From positions 186,001 to 250,000 of the forward strand of contig NZ_VLPK01000002.1 in NCBI RefSeq assembly GCF_007558865.1: a stretch of 64,000 nt of DNA, written 5' to 3'. Positions 36,185 to 45,383 of the stretch are shown here, piece after piece. A program made the translations under genes and the position numbers. Source of the DNA: Mucilaginibacter corticis. Lineage in GTDB: Bacteria > Bacteroidota > Bacteroidia > Sphingobacteriales > Sphingobacteriaceae. The stretch's first letter is position 1. Each line of letters begins with the position of its first letter. The notes under the pieces are model-generated. The model was not told where the DNA came from. It saw nothing but the letters and a program-made list of their open reading frames with translations, and did no database searches.

Positions 36185-37336
36185 TTGAAGACACGCTTAC
36201 TATTTTATTCGGCTATTTTTGTTTTTTTATTTAACTGTTGGGCCGCAAAAGCAGTATCCTACAGGGCTTTCCACGTAAAAGGTACTATAAATTATAGCAC
36301 AAATAATTTTACCGGGGTTATTGACACCGCTGCCAAACTACCGCCGCCATCCCTGCATTTATTGCTTTACAGGGATACCATCTATCATGATGGGACGGCT
36401 GTTTTATTAGACACTGCGGCAAAAGACTCATTAGATAAAGAGGATGTTTTGCATAAACCCTGGACCAAAGCCATCATAGCTACCATTACGCCCGATAACA
36501 ACTACCTGGGTGTAGATGCACGTAATATCAAAAACAAACGCATTACCATACCGCTTTATGTAAACACCGTTGCCGATAGTATCTATACCATCAGCGTAGA
36601 TAGCAGCAGCGTACTAATGAACACAAATTACCGGGTTTGGCTGCGCGATCATTTAATGGGCGATAGTATTGACATTGCGCATAATAATTACCAGTTCAGG
36701 GTTGACCTTACCAAGCCTGAAACCATTGGAAGTAAACGGTTTGACCTGGTTATTGTACAAACCCCGCCGCCGGCTACCATATTGGCATTTAGCGGTAAGC
36801 TTAATGCCGATAACCAAGGTGTTTTAGACTGGCAAACCAGCAACTATTATCCCGGCGTTACTTACCAACTGCAACGCGGCACTGATACCACAACCTTTAC
36901 AAATGTTGCCGGGGCATATATCGGGGCCGACAGCGCGGCTAATAATGCTTACGAGTATATTGATACGGCTATGAACACCGGCAAAAATTACTACCGCTTA
37001 ATACAAACAGACCTGTTTGGTAACAAGATCATCTCAAGTATTATCCTGCTTAATTCGGGCATTACGGCTACTATAAAACCTGTGAAAGGTTTTATGCTTT
37101 ACCCCAACCCGGTAATAACCGACAGTTTCAGTATTTTAAGTGAGCGGGCATATACCGGCAAAATTAAGTTGACCGTTTATGCCAGCAACAGTGCCATAGT
37201 ACTTACAGATGCGTTTGCGCAGTTAAGCGGCACAGTACCCATCATAGAAAATGTTAGCCAGCTAAAACCCGGTGTATACGTTGCCGAAATTAAGGTAGAT
37301 AATACCATAGTATGCGGGCTTAAGTTTATTAAGTAG
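36185..37336 (+). CDS. Short secreted T9SS cargo protein, paralogue of its downstream neighbour
   Basis: 383 residues starting at TTG (no ATG gives the signal peptide RLLFYSAIFVFLFNCWAAKA). From about residue 50 the protein is clearly homologous to the last 340 residues of the next gene (shared VWLRDHL.GDSIDIAHNNY, GSKRFDLV.VQTPPPAT, PGVTYQLQR, GKNYYRLIQTDLF). It ends with a type A sorting domain (LYPNPVITDSF ... KPGVYVAEIKVDN). It therefore looks like a cargo reduced to the conserved C-terminal module. No enzymatic motif is seen; probably a surface or matrix protein. Confidence 0.85.
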   Translation: MKTRLLFYSAIFVFLFNCWAAKAVSYRAFHVKGTINYSTNNFTGVIDTAAKLPPPSLHLLLYRDTIYHDGTAVLLDTAAKDSLDKEDVLHKPWTKAIIATITPDNNYLGVDARNIKNKRITIPLYVNTVADSIYTISVDSSSVLMNTNYRVWLRDHLMGDSIDIAHNNYQFRVDLTKPETIGSKRFDLVIVQTPPPATILAFSGKLNADNQGVLDWQTSNYYPGVTYQLQRGTDTTTFTNVAGAYIGADSAANNAYEYIDTAMNTGKNYYRLIQTDLFGNKIISSIILLNSGITATIKPVKGFMLYPNPVITDSFSILSERAYTGKIKLTVYASNSAIVLTDAFAQLSGTVPIIENVSQLKPGVYVAEIKVDNTIVCGLKFIK

Positions 37337-37420
37337 CTCGTATAAGTATTTTTGTCATCTTATCAAAAACAGGGCGACAAAAAATAAGTATTAATAATAT
37401 TTAAGGGCTATGGCCCGGTG

Positions 37421-37449
37421 ACCCGTAAGAGAGATCTTGCGGGTTTTTT
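37421..37449 (+). terminator. Terminator after the short T9SS cargo gene
   Basis: ACCCGTAAGA and TCTTGCGGGT arms around a GAGA loop, followed by seven or more Ts. Confidence 0.85.
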
Positions 37450-37737
37450 TGTGGCGAAAAAATCTCAAAAAACGCCCTAATAACGCTAAAAACAAAGAAA
37501 TCTTACCGGTAAACATCATTCATTTAAGTTAAATGGATTTTCTTTATATGAATTTACCCTTGTTCATTTTGTTCATTTTACAACTAAATGGAGTATTAAG
37601 CGTATAAATTACTTATATTGAAATAATTATTTAACCTATAGTTACCGGCATTAACCAGCCATTTTTTGAGAAACAACCCATTTTAAAGTCTGGATTTTTT
37701 GTTTGGGCCATATTTTACTGTTATTAATTCTACACTA
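37450..37737. other. A/T-rich upstream region of the large T9SS cargo gene
   Basis: About 290 bases with no gene. It contains repeated TTTGTTCATTTT-like words near 37560-37585 and a possible promoter near 37610-37630 (TACTTATATTG), but nothing I can call firmly. Confidence 0.4.
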
Positions 37738-40677
37738 TTGAAAACGTTTTTGCAAAAACTGCTCTTGTTAGTGTGCCTGTTTGGCGCGTTGGGGTATGGT
37801 AAAGCCTATGCAACACCTACCATTACGCTTACAAGCCCGGCCGCTGTAACTGTTTTGCCGGGCGGGACTTTTACAATAACGGCTACAATAACAAAATTTT
37901 TGACTACATTAAATTTAAGTAATGTCACTCTTACCGTGCCACCATCGTCTGTCATAAGTAATACTATAACAGGTAGTACTTATTCTTATAGTTCTGGCCC
38001 GTTAACAGTTTCAACAACACCGGGAACTTATTTGTATCAATTAACAGCTACTGATGCTGGCGGTTTAGGAGGAGGAATGTCTGGCAATACAACAATTACG
38101 GTTACTGTTTCAAAAACATACAACTGGAACGGAGCAGGTACTTCATTTTCTACTGGTACTAATTGGACACCGACAGGGCCACCTACTGCTAACGACATCG
38201 CTCAAATTGGAGTGCTAACTTATGCCAGCGGGACAAATCAGCCAAGCATTGGGACAAGTACAGGTGTATTCCAATTGGTACTTGGTCCTAATAACACGCC
38301 GGCGCTAACAATTGGTTCGACCGCAACATTATCCGTTGGTAATGATGCAATCGTAAACGCAAGTACCAATGCGTCGTTGGTCGGTGCGGGGGCTTTGTCG
38401 GTTAGCGGCAATTTTACCAACGGTACAGGGTCAAACTTTTCAATAACGTCAAATGGTTTGCTCACTGTTAAAAACAGTTTTACCAATAACAGCACCGCTA
38501 CGTTTACGGGTACGTCAAGCAGTACAGTTAACATTGCCGGCGGCACCCAAACAATTACCAATTTAAATACAACTGCCAGCCCAACTGTTAAATTTGGCAA
38601 CGTAATATTTGCAGGCGGTACAAAAACTTTTGCGGCAGGTGGCTATTACAGTGTAGCGGCAGGCAGTACCATGCTTGTAGGTACGTCAACAACGGTAATT
38701 ATCCCTAACTCTTCGCCAACTAATTATACGCATTTGGTTTTTTTAACAGATCTGGTTAGCCCTTATGTAAATTATGCGCAAATAGCTACCATTCCAAGCG
38801 GTTCAAGCATACAGGGAAATATAGATTACCCGGTTAACTTTACAGGCGGTGCAGGCTATCGTAATTACCGGTCAATGGCCTCGCCGGTTTATGATAATAC
38901 TACAACTTATTCTGCCAGTAATGGTACTTATAAATATAGTAACCTGAAAAGTACATTTATCATTACAGGTACGGGCGGTGCTACAAATGGGTTTGATCTG
39001 TCAAGCAATAATGGTTCTACCATCAAAACCTATGTTCCGGCAACTAATGGCTATACGTTTCTTCCCAACTTAACAAGCCCTACCAGTGTTGCTACGACAG
39101 GCGTAGGATTTTACATGTATTTCCGCGGTAACCGTACCCCAACAGGTACAACAACGGCGGCAGACTTTTTTGGCTCAAAAACCAACAAAGTTCTTGGCGG
39201 CGGTTCATACGCAATACCAGAAGCCAATATGGTTTATACTTATACAGGCATACCTAACCAGGGAAATGTGACAACCGATTTTGGAACACTTGCGTCAGGG
39301 GCAACTAATAAGAATTACTATTTTATGGCTAATCCATACGCGGCGACGCTTGATTTTGATCAGGTTTACACTTCAAATCCTTATTTATATATTGATGCTA
39401 CTTTATCAATTCTTGGGTATCCAATTTTCCCTCAATGTTATATCTGGAATCCGCCGACTGCCAGTTATATCATATACGACTCTAAAAATCCGACAGCGTC
39501 GCCGGGTAAAAGATATATTGTGCCCGGGCAAGGCTTTTTTGTACGGGCAAATACTTCAAATACGCTTCTTAATGTTTCACCAACCACAATTACTATAACA
39601 GAAAGTATGAAAAGCGTCGGCAGCAACAGCAATGCTGGGCGTTACTTAAATTCGGCACCAGCACAGGCATCTGCCGAACCACCAATTATGCGTTTACAGG
39701 CTTACAAAAACGAAAATTTTAACGAGGAAATAGGAATAGTACTAAACAGTACATCTAAAGATTCTTTAGATAACGGTGATGGCGGCCACTTGGAATGGAC
39801 CAATATGATCCTGTCGACCATTACACCCGATAACCAGTACCTCTCTATCGACAAAAGATCTATCAAAGAAAAAAGAAAGATCATTCCTTTATACATCAAT
39901 TCGGCTACCGATAGCATTTATACTTTTAAAACCATGTACAGCAGCGCGGTCATGAAAGCCAACTACCGGGTTTGGCTGCGTGATCATTTAACCGGCGACA
40001 GTATTGATATAGCACATAATAATTATGATTTCCGTATCGATCTGACAAACACGGCAACCGTGGGCAGCAAACGTTTCGACCTGGTTTTGGTGCAAACCCC
40101 GCCGCCTGCCACTGTACTTACATTTAGCGGCAAGCTGAATGCCGATAAAAAAGGAGTTTTAAACTGGCAAACCAGTGCGTATGTGCCCGGTGTTACTTAT
40201 CAGCTGCAACGAAGTGCAGACAGCATTAACTTTGTAAATATTGACGCGGCGCTTGTGCCGGCCGACAGCATCGTCAACAATAATTATCAATATATTGATG
40301 ACAAGATCAACCCGGGCAAAAACTATTACCGGTTGATACAAACAGACCTGTTTAACAACCAGGTAATTTCAAGTACGGTCATGCTTGATAATTCGGGCAT
40401 AACCGTGAGCGAAAAGGAAGTAAAAGGCATTATGCTTTATCCTAACCCGGTAGTGACAAATAGCTTTAATATTATAAGCGAGAAGACTTATTCCGGTAAA
40501 ATTACTTTGACCATTTACAACAGTAACAGTACCGTGGTAGGCAAAAACACATTTACACAATTAGACTCGACCACACCTATCCAGGAAAATGTAGGTCAGC
40601 TTAAAACCGGTGTTTACGTAGCCGAAGTGAAGGTAGACGACACGGTGATCTGCGGTATTAAATTCATTAAGCAATAG
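37738..40677 (+). CDS. Large secreted T9SS cargo protein with Ig-like/beta-helical repeats
   Basis: 979 residues from TTG 37738, which gives a neat signal peptide (KTFLQKLLLLVCLFGALGYG); an upstream TTG (37699) would add 13 residues that are not signal-like. An N-terminal Ig-like segment (ITLTSPAAVTVLPGGTFTI) is followed by a Ser/Thr/Gly/Asn-rich repeat region (about 110-320) with the look of an autotransporter-like beta helix, then a middle region and the C-terminal 340-residue module shared with the preceding gene. It ends in a type A sorting domain (LYPNPVVTNSFNI). It is probably an adhesin or matrix protein; no catalytic motif is seen. Confidence 0.85.
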   Translation: MKTFLQKLLLLVCLFGALGYGKAYATPTITLTSPAAVTVLPGGTFTITATITKFLTTLNLSNVTLTVPPSSVISNTITGSTYSYSSGPLTVSTTPGTYLYQLTATDAGGLGGGMSGNTTITVTVSKTYNWNGAGTSFSTGTNWTPTGPPTANDIAQIGVLTYASGTNQPSIGTSTGVFQLVLGPNNTPALTIGSTATLSVGNDAIVNASTNASLVGAGALSVSGNFTNGTGSNFSITSNGLLTVKNSFTNNSTATFTGTSSSTVNIAGGTQTITNLNTTASPTVKFGNVIFAGGTKTFAAGGYYSVAAGSTMLVGTSTTVIIPNSSPTNYTHLVFLTDLVSPYVNYAQIATIPSGSSIQGNIDYPVNFTGGAGYRNYRSMASPVYDNTTTYSASNGTYKYSNLKSTFIITGTGGATNGFDLSSNNGSTIKTYVPATNGYTFLPNLTSPTSVATTGVGFYMYFRGNRTPTGTTTAADFFGSKTNKVLGGGSYAIPEANMVYTYTGIPNQGNVTTDFGTLASGATNKNYYFMANPYAATLDFDQVYTSNPYLYIDATLSILGYPIFPQCYIWNPPTASYIIYDSKNPTASPGKRYIVPGQGFFVRANTSNTLLNVSPTTITITESMKSVGSNSNAGRYLNSAPAQASAEPPIMRLQAYKNENFNEEIGIVLNSTSKDSLDNGDGGHLEWTNMILSTITPDNQYLSIDKRSIKEKRKIIPLYINSATDSIYTFKTMYSSAVMKANYRVWLRDHLTGDSIDIAHNNYDFRIDLTNTATVGSKRFDLVLVQTPPPATVLTFSGKLNADKKGVLNWQTSAYVPGVTYQLQRSADSINFVNIDAALVPADSIVNNNYQYIDDKINPGKNYYRLIQTDLFNNQVISSTVMLDNSGITVSEKEVKGIMLYPNPVVTNSFNIISEKTYSGKITLTIYNSNSTVVGKNTFTQLDSTTPIQENVGQLKTGVYVAEVKVDDTVICGIKFIKQ

Positions 40678-40729
40678 GTGGGTTGACTTGTCCTTTATTT
40701 CATCGGTATTGTGATAACAACCAGCGTAG

Positions 40730-40763
40730 AAAAGCCCGGGATGAAAACATACCGGGCTTTTTT
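40730..40763 (+). terminator. Terminator after the large T9SS cargo gene
   Basis: AAAAGCCCGG and CCGGGCTTTT arms with a 12-nt loop and T run. It can also act for the convergent DUF4136 gene. Confidence 0.82.
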
Positions 40764-40783
40764 ATAATATTAGTTAAATCTAA

Positions 40784-41503
40784 TTATATCGATTTAATTG
40801 TATTTGAAGTCGGAGAAATATAGTTGCGCCTGTTATTGCCTCTTGGTCCGCGGCCGCCTGCAGGTGCTGCGGATGATGGTGCAAAGCTCAACTGATCCAA
40901 CACGCCGGTAACCACTTTAGGCAGATCGTCAATGTTCTTTTGTGTATTGCGGTGCACTTCGCCTACGCCAAAACCACGCCATACAATTTCTTTGCTGCGA
41001 CGATCGATCAGGTCGATAATTAAAGTGCCTTCTTTATAGTGTTCCTGGCCTACGCCCATGCCGCCATACATAAATGGCGCGCCATAAGCATAATAGTATG
41101 GGCGGTACCAACCACCCCAGCCGCCCCAGCCACCGTATCCAAAGCCCCAGCCTAAACCAAAGCCCGGGTAAAAGCCACCGGGATAGTAATCAGGATAATA
41201 GTAAGTACGGGTGCCACGGCCAACTACGCTTGAGTAGCTAATGATCAGATCAGGGTTGCGCTGGTTTAATGTCAGGCCTTTGCCTACTAAGGATGCGGTA
41301 GCGGCATCTTTTATTTTGGCATCGGCAACCATACTTCCGCTTGCGTTATCCCCTTTTGTCCTTCCCGCCGGCATCCATGCAAAAGTGTGGTAATTGCTCA
41401 AATTGGTGCGGTTTAGTCCGGCAACATAATAATCATAACTGGTACAGGCAGACAGGCCCGATATAAACAGCATTACCAGCAATACATAGATCGATCTTTT
41501 CAT
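40784..41503 (-). CDS. DUF4136-domain lipoprotein
   Basis: 239 residues. Lipoprotein signal peptide with lipobox LSAC (Cys20) and a DUF4136 domain (YHTFAWMPAG ... AKIKDAATASLVGKGL, LIISYSSVVG, GTLIIDLIDRRSKEIVWRGFG). A Gly/Trp/Tyr-rich insert (about 115-150) interrupts the domain. Function unknown; it is likely anchored in the outer membrane facing the periplasm. It is monocistronic. Confidence 0.88.
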   Translation of the reverse strand: MKRSIYVLLVMLFISGLSACTSYDYYVAGLNRTNLSNYHTFAWMPAGRTKGDNASGSMVADAKIKDAATASLVGKGLTLNQRNPDLIISYSSVVGRGTRTYYYPDYYPGGFYPGFGLGWGFGYGGWGGWGGWYRPYYYAYGAPFMYGGMGVGQEHYKEGTLIIDLIDRRSKEIVWRGFGVGEVHRNTQKNIDDLPKVVTGVLDQLSFAPSSAAPAGGRGPRGNNRRNYISPTSNTIKSI

Positions 41504-41686
41504 GGCTAATTATCCCTCTTCATTTTTAGTAATTGTTAGACTAATATGGTATAAAAGGTTTAACGCTAAATTAAGTTTTTTGAACTTAATTTTTGACTTT
41601 ATTTAGGCGCAAACATGTTATTACTTACCCCGCTATGACAGGGCGCAGATCAGGCGACTCTCATTCGTGTTTTAAAGGGGTATTAT

Positions 41687-41694
41687 TACCTTTG
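41687..41694 (+). promoter_or_regulatory. -7 promoter element directly before rlmI
   Basis: TACCTTTG matches TAnnTTTG and ends only 5 nt before the rlmI ATG, so the transcript would be leaderless or nearly so. The -33 region is weak (TTCG at the expected spacing). Confidence 0.45.
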
Positions 41695-41699
41695 CAGCC

Positions 41700-42887
41700 A
41701 TGATCGATATAATACTTAAGAAGGGGAAGGAAAAGGCAGTGCTGCAACGCCATCCGTGGGTTTTTTCGGGGGCGATAGAGCATGTTAAGGGCAAGCCAGC
41801 TAACGGCGATATTGTGAAGCTGATAAACGCCAAAGGCGATTTTGTGGCTTACGGTTTTTATAATGATCAGTCGAGAGTTGCCTTGCGCTTGCTGGAGTGG
41901 GATGAGAGTGTCGCCGTTGATGAAGATTGGTTTCGCCATAAAGTGGCAGATGCCGTAGCCGGGCGAAATGAATTATTAAGCACGGGCGCTACCAACACCT
42001 GCAGGCTCATCTTCAGCGAATCTGATTACCTGCCGGGATTGATCGTTGATAAATATGCCGATCATCTGGCCGTGCAGGTACTAACATCAGGCATTGAAAA
42101 AATGATGCCCGTAATCATTGATGAACTACAGCGCCTGTTAAACCCTAAAAGTATTTTCGACAAGAGTGATGCGTCTTCAAGACAGCACGAAGGCCTGGAA
42201 ACCACCAACGTTGTTTTACTTGGCGATGCCCCGCCTGAATCGGTAGAGGTCAAAGAAAATAACATCTTGTATAATATCAACATAGCCGAAGGCCAGAAAT
42301 CAGGCTTTTACTGCGATCAGCGCGATAACCGTAGAATTGTTGCCGGCTATACCAAAGGCAAAAAGGTGCTTGATTGCTTTAGCTATACCGGTGGCTTTAC
42401 CTTGAACGCCCTGCAAAACGGCGCGGCATCGGTTACCAGCGTAGATAGTTCTGCCTTAGCCATTGAGACATTAAAAGAGAACATAAAATTAAATAAGCTC
42501 GATGCCGGTAAACACACGGCCATCCAATCGGACGTAAACAAGCAATTACGCGCGTTTAAAGACTGTGGAGAATTGTTTGATATCATTGTGCTCGATCCAC
42601 CGAAATATGCGCCGTCACGCTCAGCATTAGACAGGGCCGCAAGAGCCTATAAAGACCTGAACAGGCTGGGCATGCTATTGCTCAACAGCGGCGGTTTACT
42701 GGCAACTTATTCATGTTCGGGCGCTATGGATCTGGAAACCTTTAAGCAGGTCATTGCCTGGGCCGCGTTAGATGCCGGTAAACAGGTACAGTTTATCAAC
42801 CAGTTTTGCCAACCCGAAGACCATCCCGTAAGGTCATCATTCCCTGAAGGGGAGTATTTGAAAGGGTTGTTGTGCAGGGTGGTTTAA
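41700..42887 (+). CDS. rlmI: RlmI-type 23S rRNA (cytosine-C5) methyltransferase
   Basis: 395 residues: N-terminal PUA domain (ILKKGKEKAVLQRHPWVFSGAIE), an EEHEA-like central region and a C-terminal Rossmann methyltransferase (KKVLDCFSYTGGFTLNA SAM site; VLDPPKYAPSRSA catalytic loop; ATYSCSGAMD). This is the RlmI/class I SAM-dependent rRNA methyltransferase layout. The start is fixed by the PUA domain beginning at residue 2. It is convergent with the surface-protein operon and shares its terminator. Confidence 0.92.
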   Translation: MIDIILKKGKEKAVLQRHPWVFSGAIEHVKGKPANGDIVKLINAKGDFVAYGFYNDQSRVALRLLEWDESVAVDEDWFRHKVADAVAGRNELLSTGATNTCRLIFSESDYLPGLIVDKYADHLAVQVLTSGIEKMMPVIIDELQRLLNPKSIFDKSDASSRQHEGLETTNVVLLGDAPPESVEVKENNILYNINIAEGQKSGFYCDQRDNRRIVAGYTKGKKVLDCFSYTGGFTLNALQNGAASVTSVDSSALAIETLKENIKLNKLDAGKHTAIQSDVNKQLRAFKDCGELFDIIVLDPPKYAPSRSALDRAARAYKDLNRLGMLLLNSGGLLATYSCSGAMDLETFKQVIAWAALDAGKQVQFINQFCQPEDHPVRSSFPEGEYLKGLLCRVV

Positions 42888-42939
42888 AGTTAGTGATTAG
42901 AGATTAGTTAATTAGAGATTAGGCCTGTCAGCGACAAAT

Positions 42940-42975
42940 AAAAGGGCGATAAGTTTTAATACTTATCGCCCTTTT
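42940..42975. terminator. Bidirectional terminator between rlmI and the DUF4097-like gene
   Basis: AAAAGGGCGATAAG and CTTATCGCCCTTTT form a perfect 14-bp stem. It is enclosed by outer inverted words (GTTAGTGATTAGAGATTAG near 42890-42910; CTAATCACTGATCACCAATC near 42994-43014), making a nested palindrome between convergent genes. Confidence 0.9.
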
Positions 42976-43020
42976 AGTAAATAGTATAATTACTAATCAC
43001 TGATCACCAATCACTAACCC

Positions 43021-44115
43021 TCAATCAAACTTCACACCGCCATAGCTTGATTTGATGGTGATAACCTTGTCGTTATCGCCTTTGCCAATGTGTCCCTTGT
43101 AGTTTTTGGTCGACGTGTAGCCGCGTTCGTTATCAGGCGTTTTGCTGGTTACGTTTACATTATTGTTATTGTATGAAAACTCGCCGTAATGTGTGGTCAC
43201 ATCAAAATCTGTATTAAGAGCACCTAAAGAACCCAGTTTTACCGGCGAATAGCTTGAATTTACATTTAATGTTTTTAAGCCTTTGCCTACGTCGCTAATT
43301 TGCAGGCTGCCATATTTTAAGTCGATACTGCCTGTTGATGTAAGCCTGGTTATTTTAATAGGGCTGTAACTAATTGTCGCGTCCAGTTTATCGGCTTCTC
43401 CTAAATCAAGGCTGCCGTATGATATTTTTACTTGCCCGCCGGTTATGCTGCCTATCTTGGCACCGCCATAGCTTATCACAAAAACGTTATCGGTATTTGT
43501 TAATGCTTTGGCTACCAGGCTACCGTAACTGCTTTTAATATTAAGCCTTCCATCAAGGTCAGGCAGGTTTATGCCGCCGTATTTATTGGTTAATGTAAGC
43601 GCGGTTTTGGCAGGCATATACACCGTATAATTGATCTCCACTTTATGAGTTTTTGATTTTCCGTTTTGCGTCAGGACACCCCACCAGCTTGATACCTGGT
43701 TTACTTCGGTTTTAAATGAAGCTACGTTTCCGCTCTTATCACTACTGATGTTGGTTTGATCCAATATTTTCTGAGCGTCGGCTTCATCATTGGCGGACGC
43801 CTCGATAGCAACATCAACCTTTACCTCGTTCTTGTTCCAGGTAGTTACATCAACCTTGCCATAACTGTTGTCAATTTGGATCATGTCGTTAGCGTCAATA
43901 GGGTAACTTTTGGTAAAAGTTTTGCTTTTTTTGATAACGTCGCCTTCCGGGTTATCAGCTTCACTTTTATTATTGGTGTAGGTAACTGTTTTGGTCACAG
44001 TTTTTGCATAAGTATTGGTGCCGGCATCGGGCGCTGCGGTTTGCGCATTCGCGATACCGGTGGTCGCCAAGCTGATCCACGCAGCGAAAGCGGTTTTATA
44101 TACTCTTGATTTCAT
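43021..44115 (-). CDS. Exported DUF4097-like beta-repeat protein
   Basis: 364 residues from ATG 44115; a longer frame to 44157 would place a non-signal stretch before the signal peptide (SRVYKTAFAAWISLATTGIANA). The mature part has repeated short beta units of the form SYGxxxI (INSSYSPVKL, KSSYGSLVAK, SYGGAKIG, KSSYGGVKFD) typical of DUF4097-like adhesin/beta-helix proteins. Its start overlaps the end of the anti-sigma gene by 20 nt, so it is the third gene of the sigma operon. The role is unknown; it may be an envelope stress target. Confidence 0.82.
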   Translation of the reverse strand: MKSRVYKTAFAAWISLATTGIANAQTAAPDAGTNTYAKTVTKTVTYTNNKSEADNPEGDVIKKSKTFTKSYPIDANDMIQIDNSYGKVDVTTWNKNEVKVDVAIEASANDEADAQKILDQTNISSDKSGNVASFKTEVNQVSSWWGVLTQNGKSKTHKVEINYTVYMPAKTALTLTNKYGGINLPDLDGRLNIKSSYGSLVAKALTNTDNVFVISYGGAKIGSITGGQVKISYGSLDLGEADKLDATISYSPIKITRLTSTGSIDLKYGSLQISDVGKGLKTLNVNSSYSPVKLGSLGALNTDFDVTTHYGEFSYNNNNVNVTSKTPDNERGYTSTKNYKGHIGKGDNDKVITIKSSYGGVKFD

Positions 44116-44656
44116 TTTTCTGTTGATTTTTAAATTCGTTAAATTGTTCGATAACATTTAGTTGCTGATTAAGCACCTCTGTTTGAACCTGCAAGTTCCG
44201 GAGCATTGCACGTAAAACAGCTTCCTGGTTAGGGCTGGTAGCCAAATCTTTATTTAGTTTTCTATAGGTCGAATCCATTTTTGTAAGCTCGGCGGTAAAC
44301 TCGTGGTAAAGCTGTGGGTCGGCCTTTGCTATACTTTTAAGCTCGGTACGTTTACTGGCAATAAGCGATGCGTAGTGTACTTGTTGCCTGGCATATTCAG
44401 GGTTAATTGTTGCCAGGTTAATGGTGGCAGGTTTTGAGCTTTTTAAATAGATAAAAAAACAAGCGCTCATTGCTACAAATACTATAGCGGCAACCCTTAA
44501 TACAAACCCTAACGAAAAGGTTTTAGCCTCATGCTTTTGTTCTGTAAATTCTTGAGGTAGCCCTGCTTCAATTTCGTTCCATAAACCGGCGCCTGGTTCA
44601 AGGTCGTCAAATTCATGGCGGTTGTTATTTATAAAATCCTCTAATCGCTTGCTCAT
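44096..44656 (-). CDS. Putative anti-sigma factor (single-pass membrane protein)
   Basis: 186 residues: short cytoplasmic N-terminal domain (RLEDFINNNRHEFDDLEPGAGLW), one membrane helix (about 48-68; GFVLRVAAIVFVAMSACFFIYL) and an extracytoplasmic helical/coiled-coil part rich in Lys, Glu and Gln. It overlaps the sigma gene by 4 nt (ATGA), the usual arrangement of an ECF sigma and its regulator. No zinc (ZAS) HxxxCxxC motif is visible, so it is a non-ZAS type. The function is inferred from position and topology. Confidence 0.75.
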   Translation of the reverse strand: MSKRLEDFINNNRHEFDDLEPGAGLWNEIEAGLPQEFTEQKHEAKTFSLGFVLRVAAIVFVAMSACFFIYLKSSKPATINLATINPEYARQQVHYASLIASKRTELKSIAKADPQLYHEFTAELTKMDSTYRKLNKDLATSPNQEAVLRAMLRNLQVQTEVLNQQLNVIEQFNEFKNQQKNEIKSI

Positions 44657-45216
44657 TGTACTATTCCCTTCCTGTTTAAAATCTCGCTCAGCTTTCTTTT
44701 AGCCCTTAAAAATTGTGTTCTTGATGTATTTTCTGTTATGTTTAATATCTGCCCTATCTCTTCGTGATCATAGCCTTCAATAAGGTATAATGATATTACC
44801 TGTTTGTAACCCTCGGGCAATTCACTCATGGCCTGTTTTATATGCGCTACTTTGTATTGGATATCCTCATCGCCGTCGTCCTGCTCGTCGTCAATTAGAT
44901 CATGTACCTCGTCGCCTAATTCCACCAGTTCTACCTTTCGTTTTCGTAACAGGTTGATAGACCGGCTTACCACGATCTGTTTAAGCCATAGGCCAAACGT
45001 GGTTTCCTGCCTGAAATCATGGATCCGCTTAAAAGCATCTAAAAACGATTCCTGCAAAACATCCTCAGCTTCGGCGACATTGCCCACTATCCTAAAGGCC
45101 ACGTTCAGCATGGCTTTAGCATATAGTTTGTACAATTCATAGCAAGCCTTTTTACTGCCTTGCTTACATTCAACCACCAGGTTGTAATGCTTGTCGATGA
45201 ATAAGGTGGTATCCAA
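44653..45216 (-). CDS. ECF-type RNA polymerase sigma factor
   Basis: 187 residues with sigma region 2 (AEDVLQESFLDAFKRIHDFR; TTFGLWLKQIVVSRSINLLRKRK) and region 4 (MSELPEGYKQVISLYLIEGY, HEEIGQILNITENTSRTQFLRAKRKL) separated by an acidic linker (about 100-120). It is the first gene of the operon with a membrane anti-sigma factor and an exported beta-repeat protein. It likely activates its own operon in response to an envelope signal. Confidence 0.94.
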   Translation of the reverse strand: MDTTLFIDKHYNLVVECKQGSKKACYELYKLYAKAMLNVAFRIVGNVAEAEDVLQESFLDAFKRIHDFRQETTFGLWLKQIVVSRSINLLRKRKVELVELGDEVHDLIDDEQDDGDEDIQYKVAHIKQAMSELPEGYKQVISLYLIEGYDHEEIGQILNITENTSRTQFLRAKRKLSEILNRKGIVQ

Positions 45217-45383
45217 GTTTTTGATTAGCTTTCAGAATATAAGACAGTGCTTATTTACAGATGTTGCATGAAAATAAAATATTTGTGAAATAAGAGTGAA
45301 TTTAGGAAAACATCCGCTTGTTTTTTGCTAATCAGTGACACTCGGTCGTTGCTCAAGCAATTGCGTTGTTGCTTATTTATTAG
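45217..45383. other. Upstream region of the ECF sigma operon
   Basis: 167 bases between the sigma gene and repeat copy B. A/T-rich with no gene; it must hold the sigma operon promoter (minus strand), but I see no clear TAnnTTTG element, which would fit autoregulation by the ECF sigma. Confidence 0.35.
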
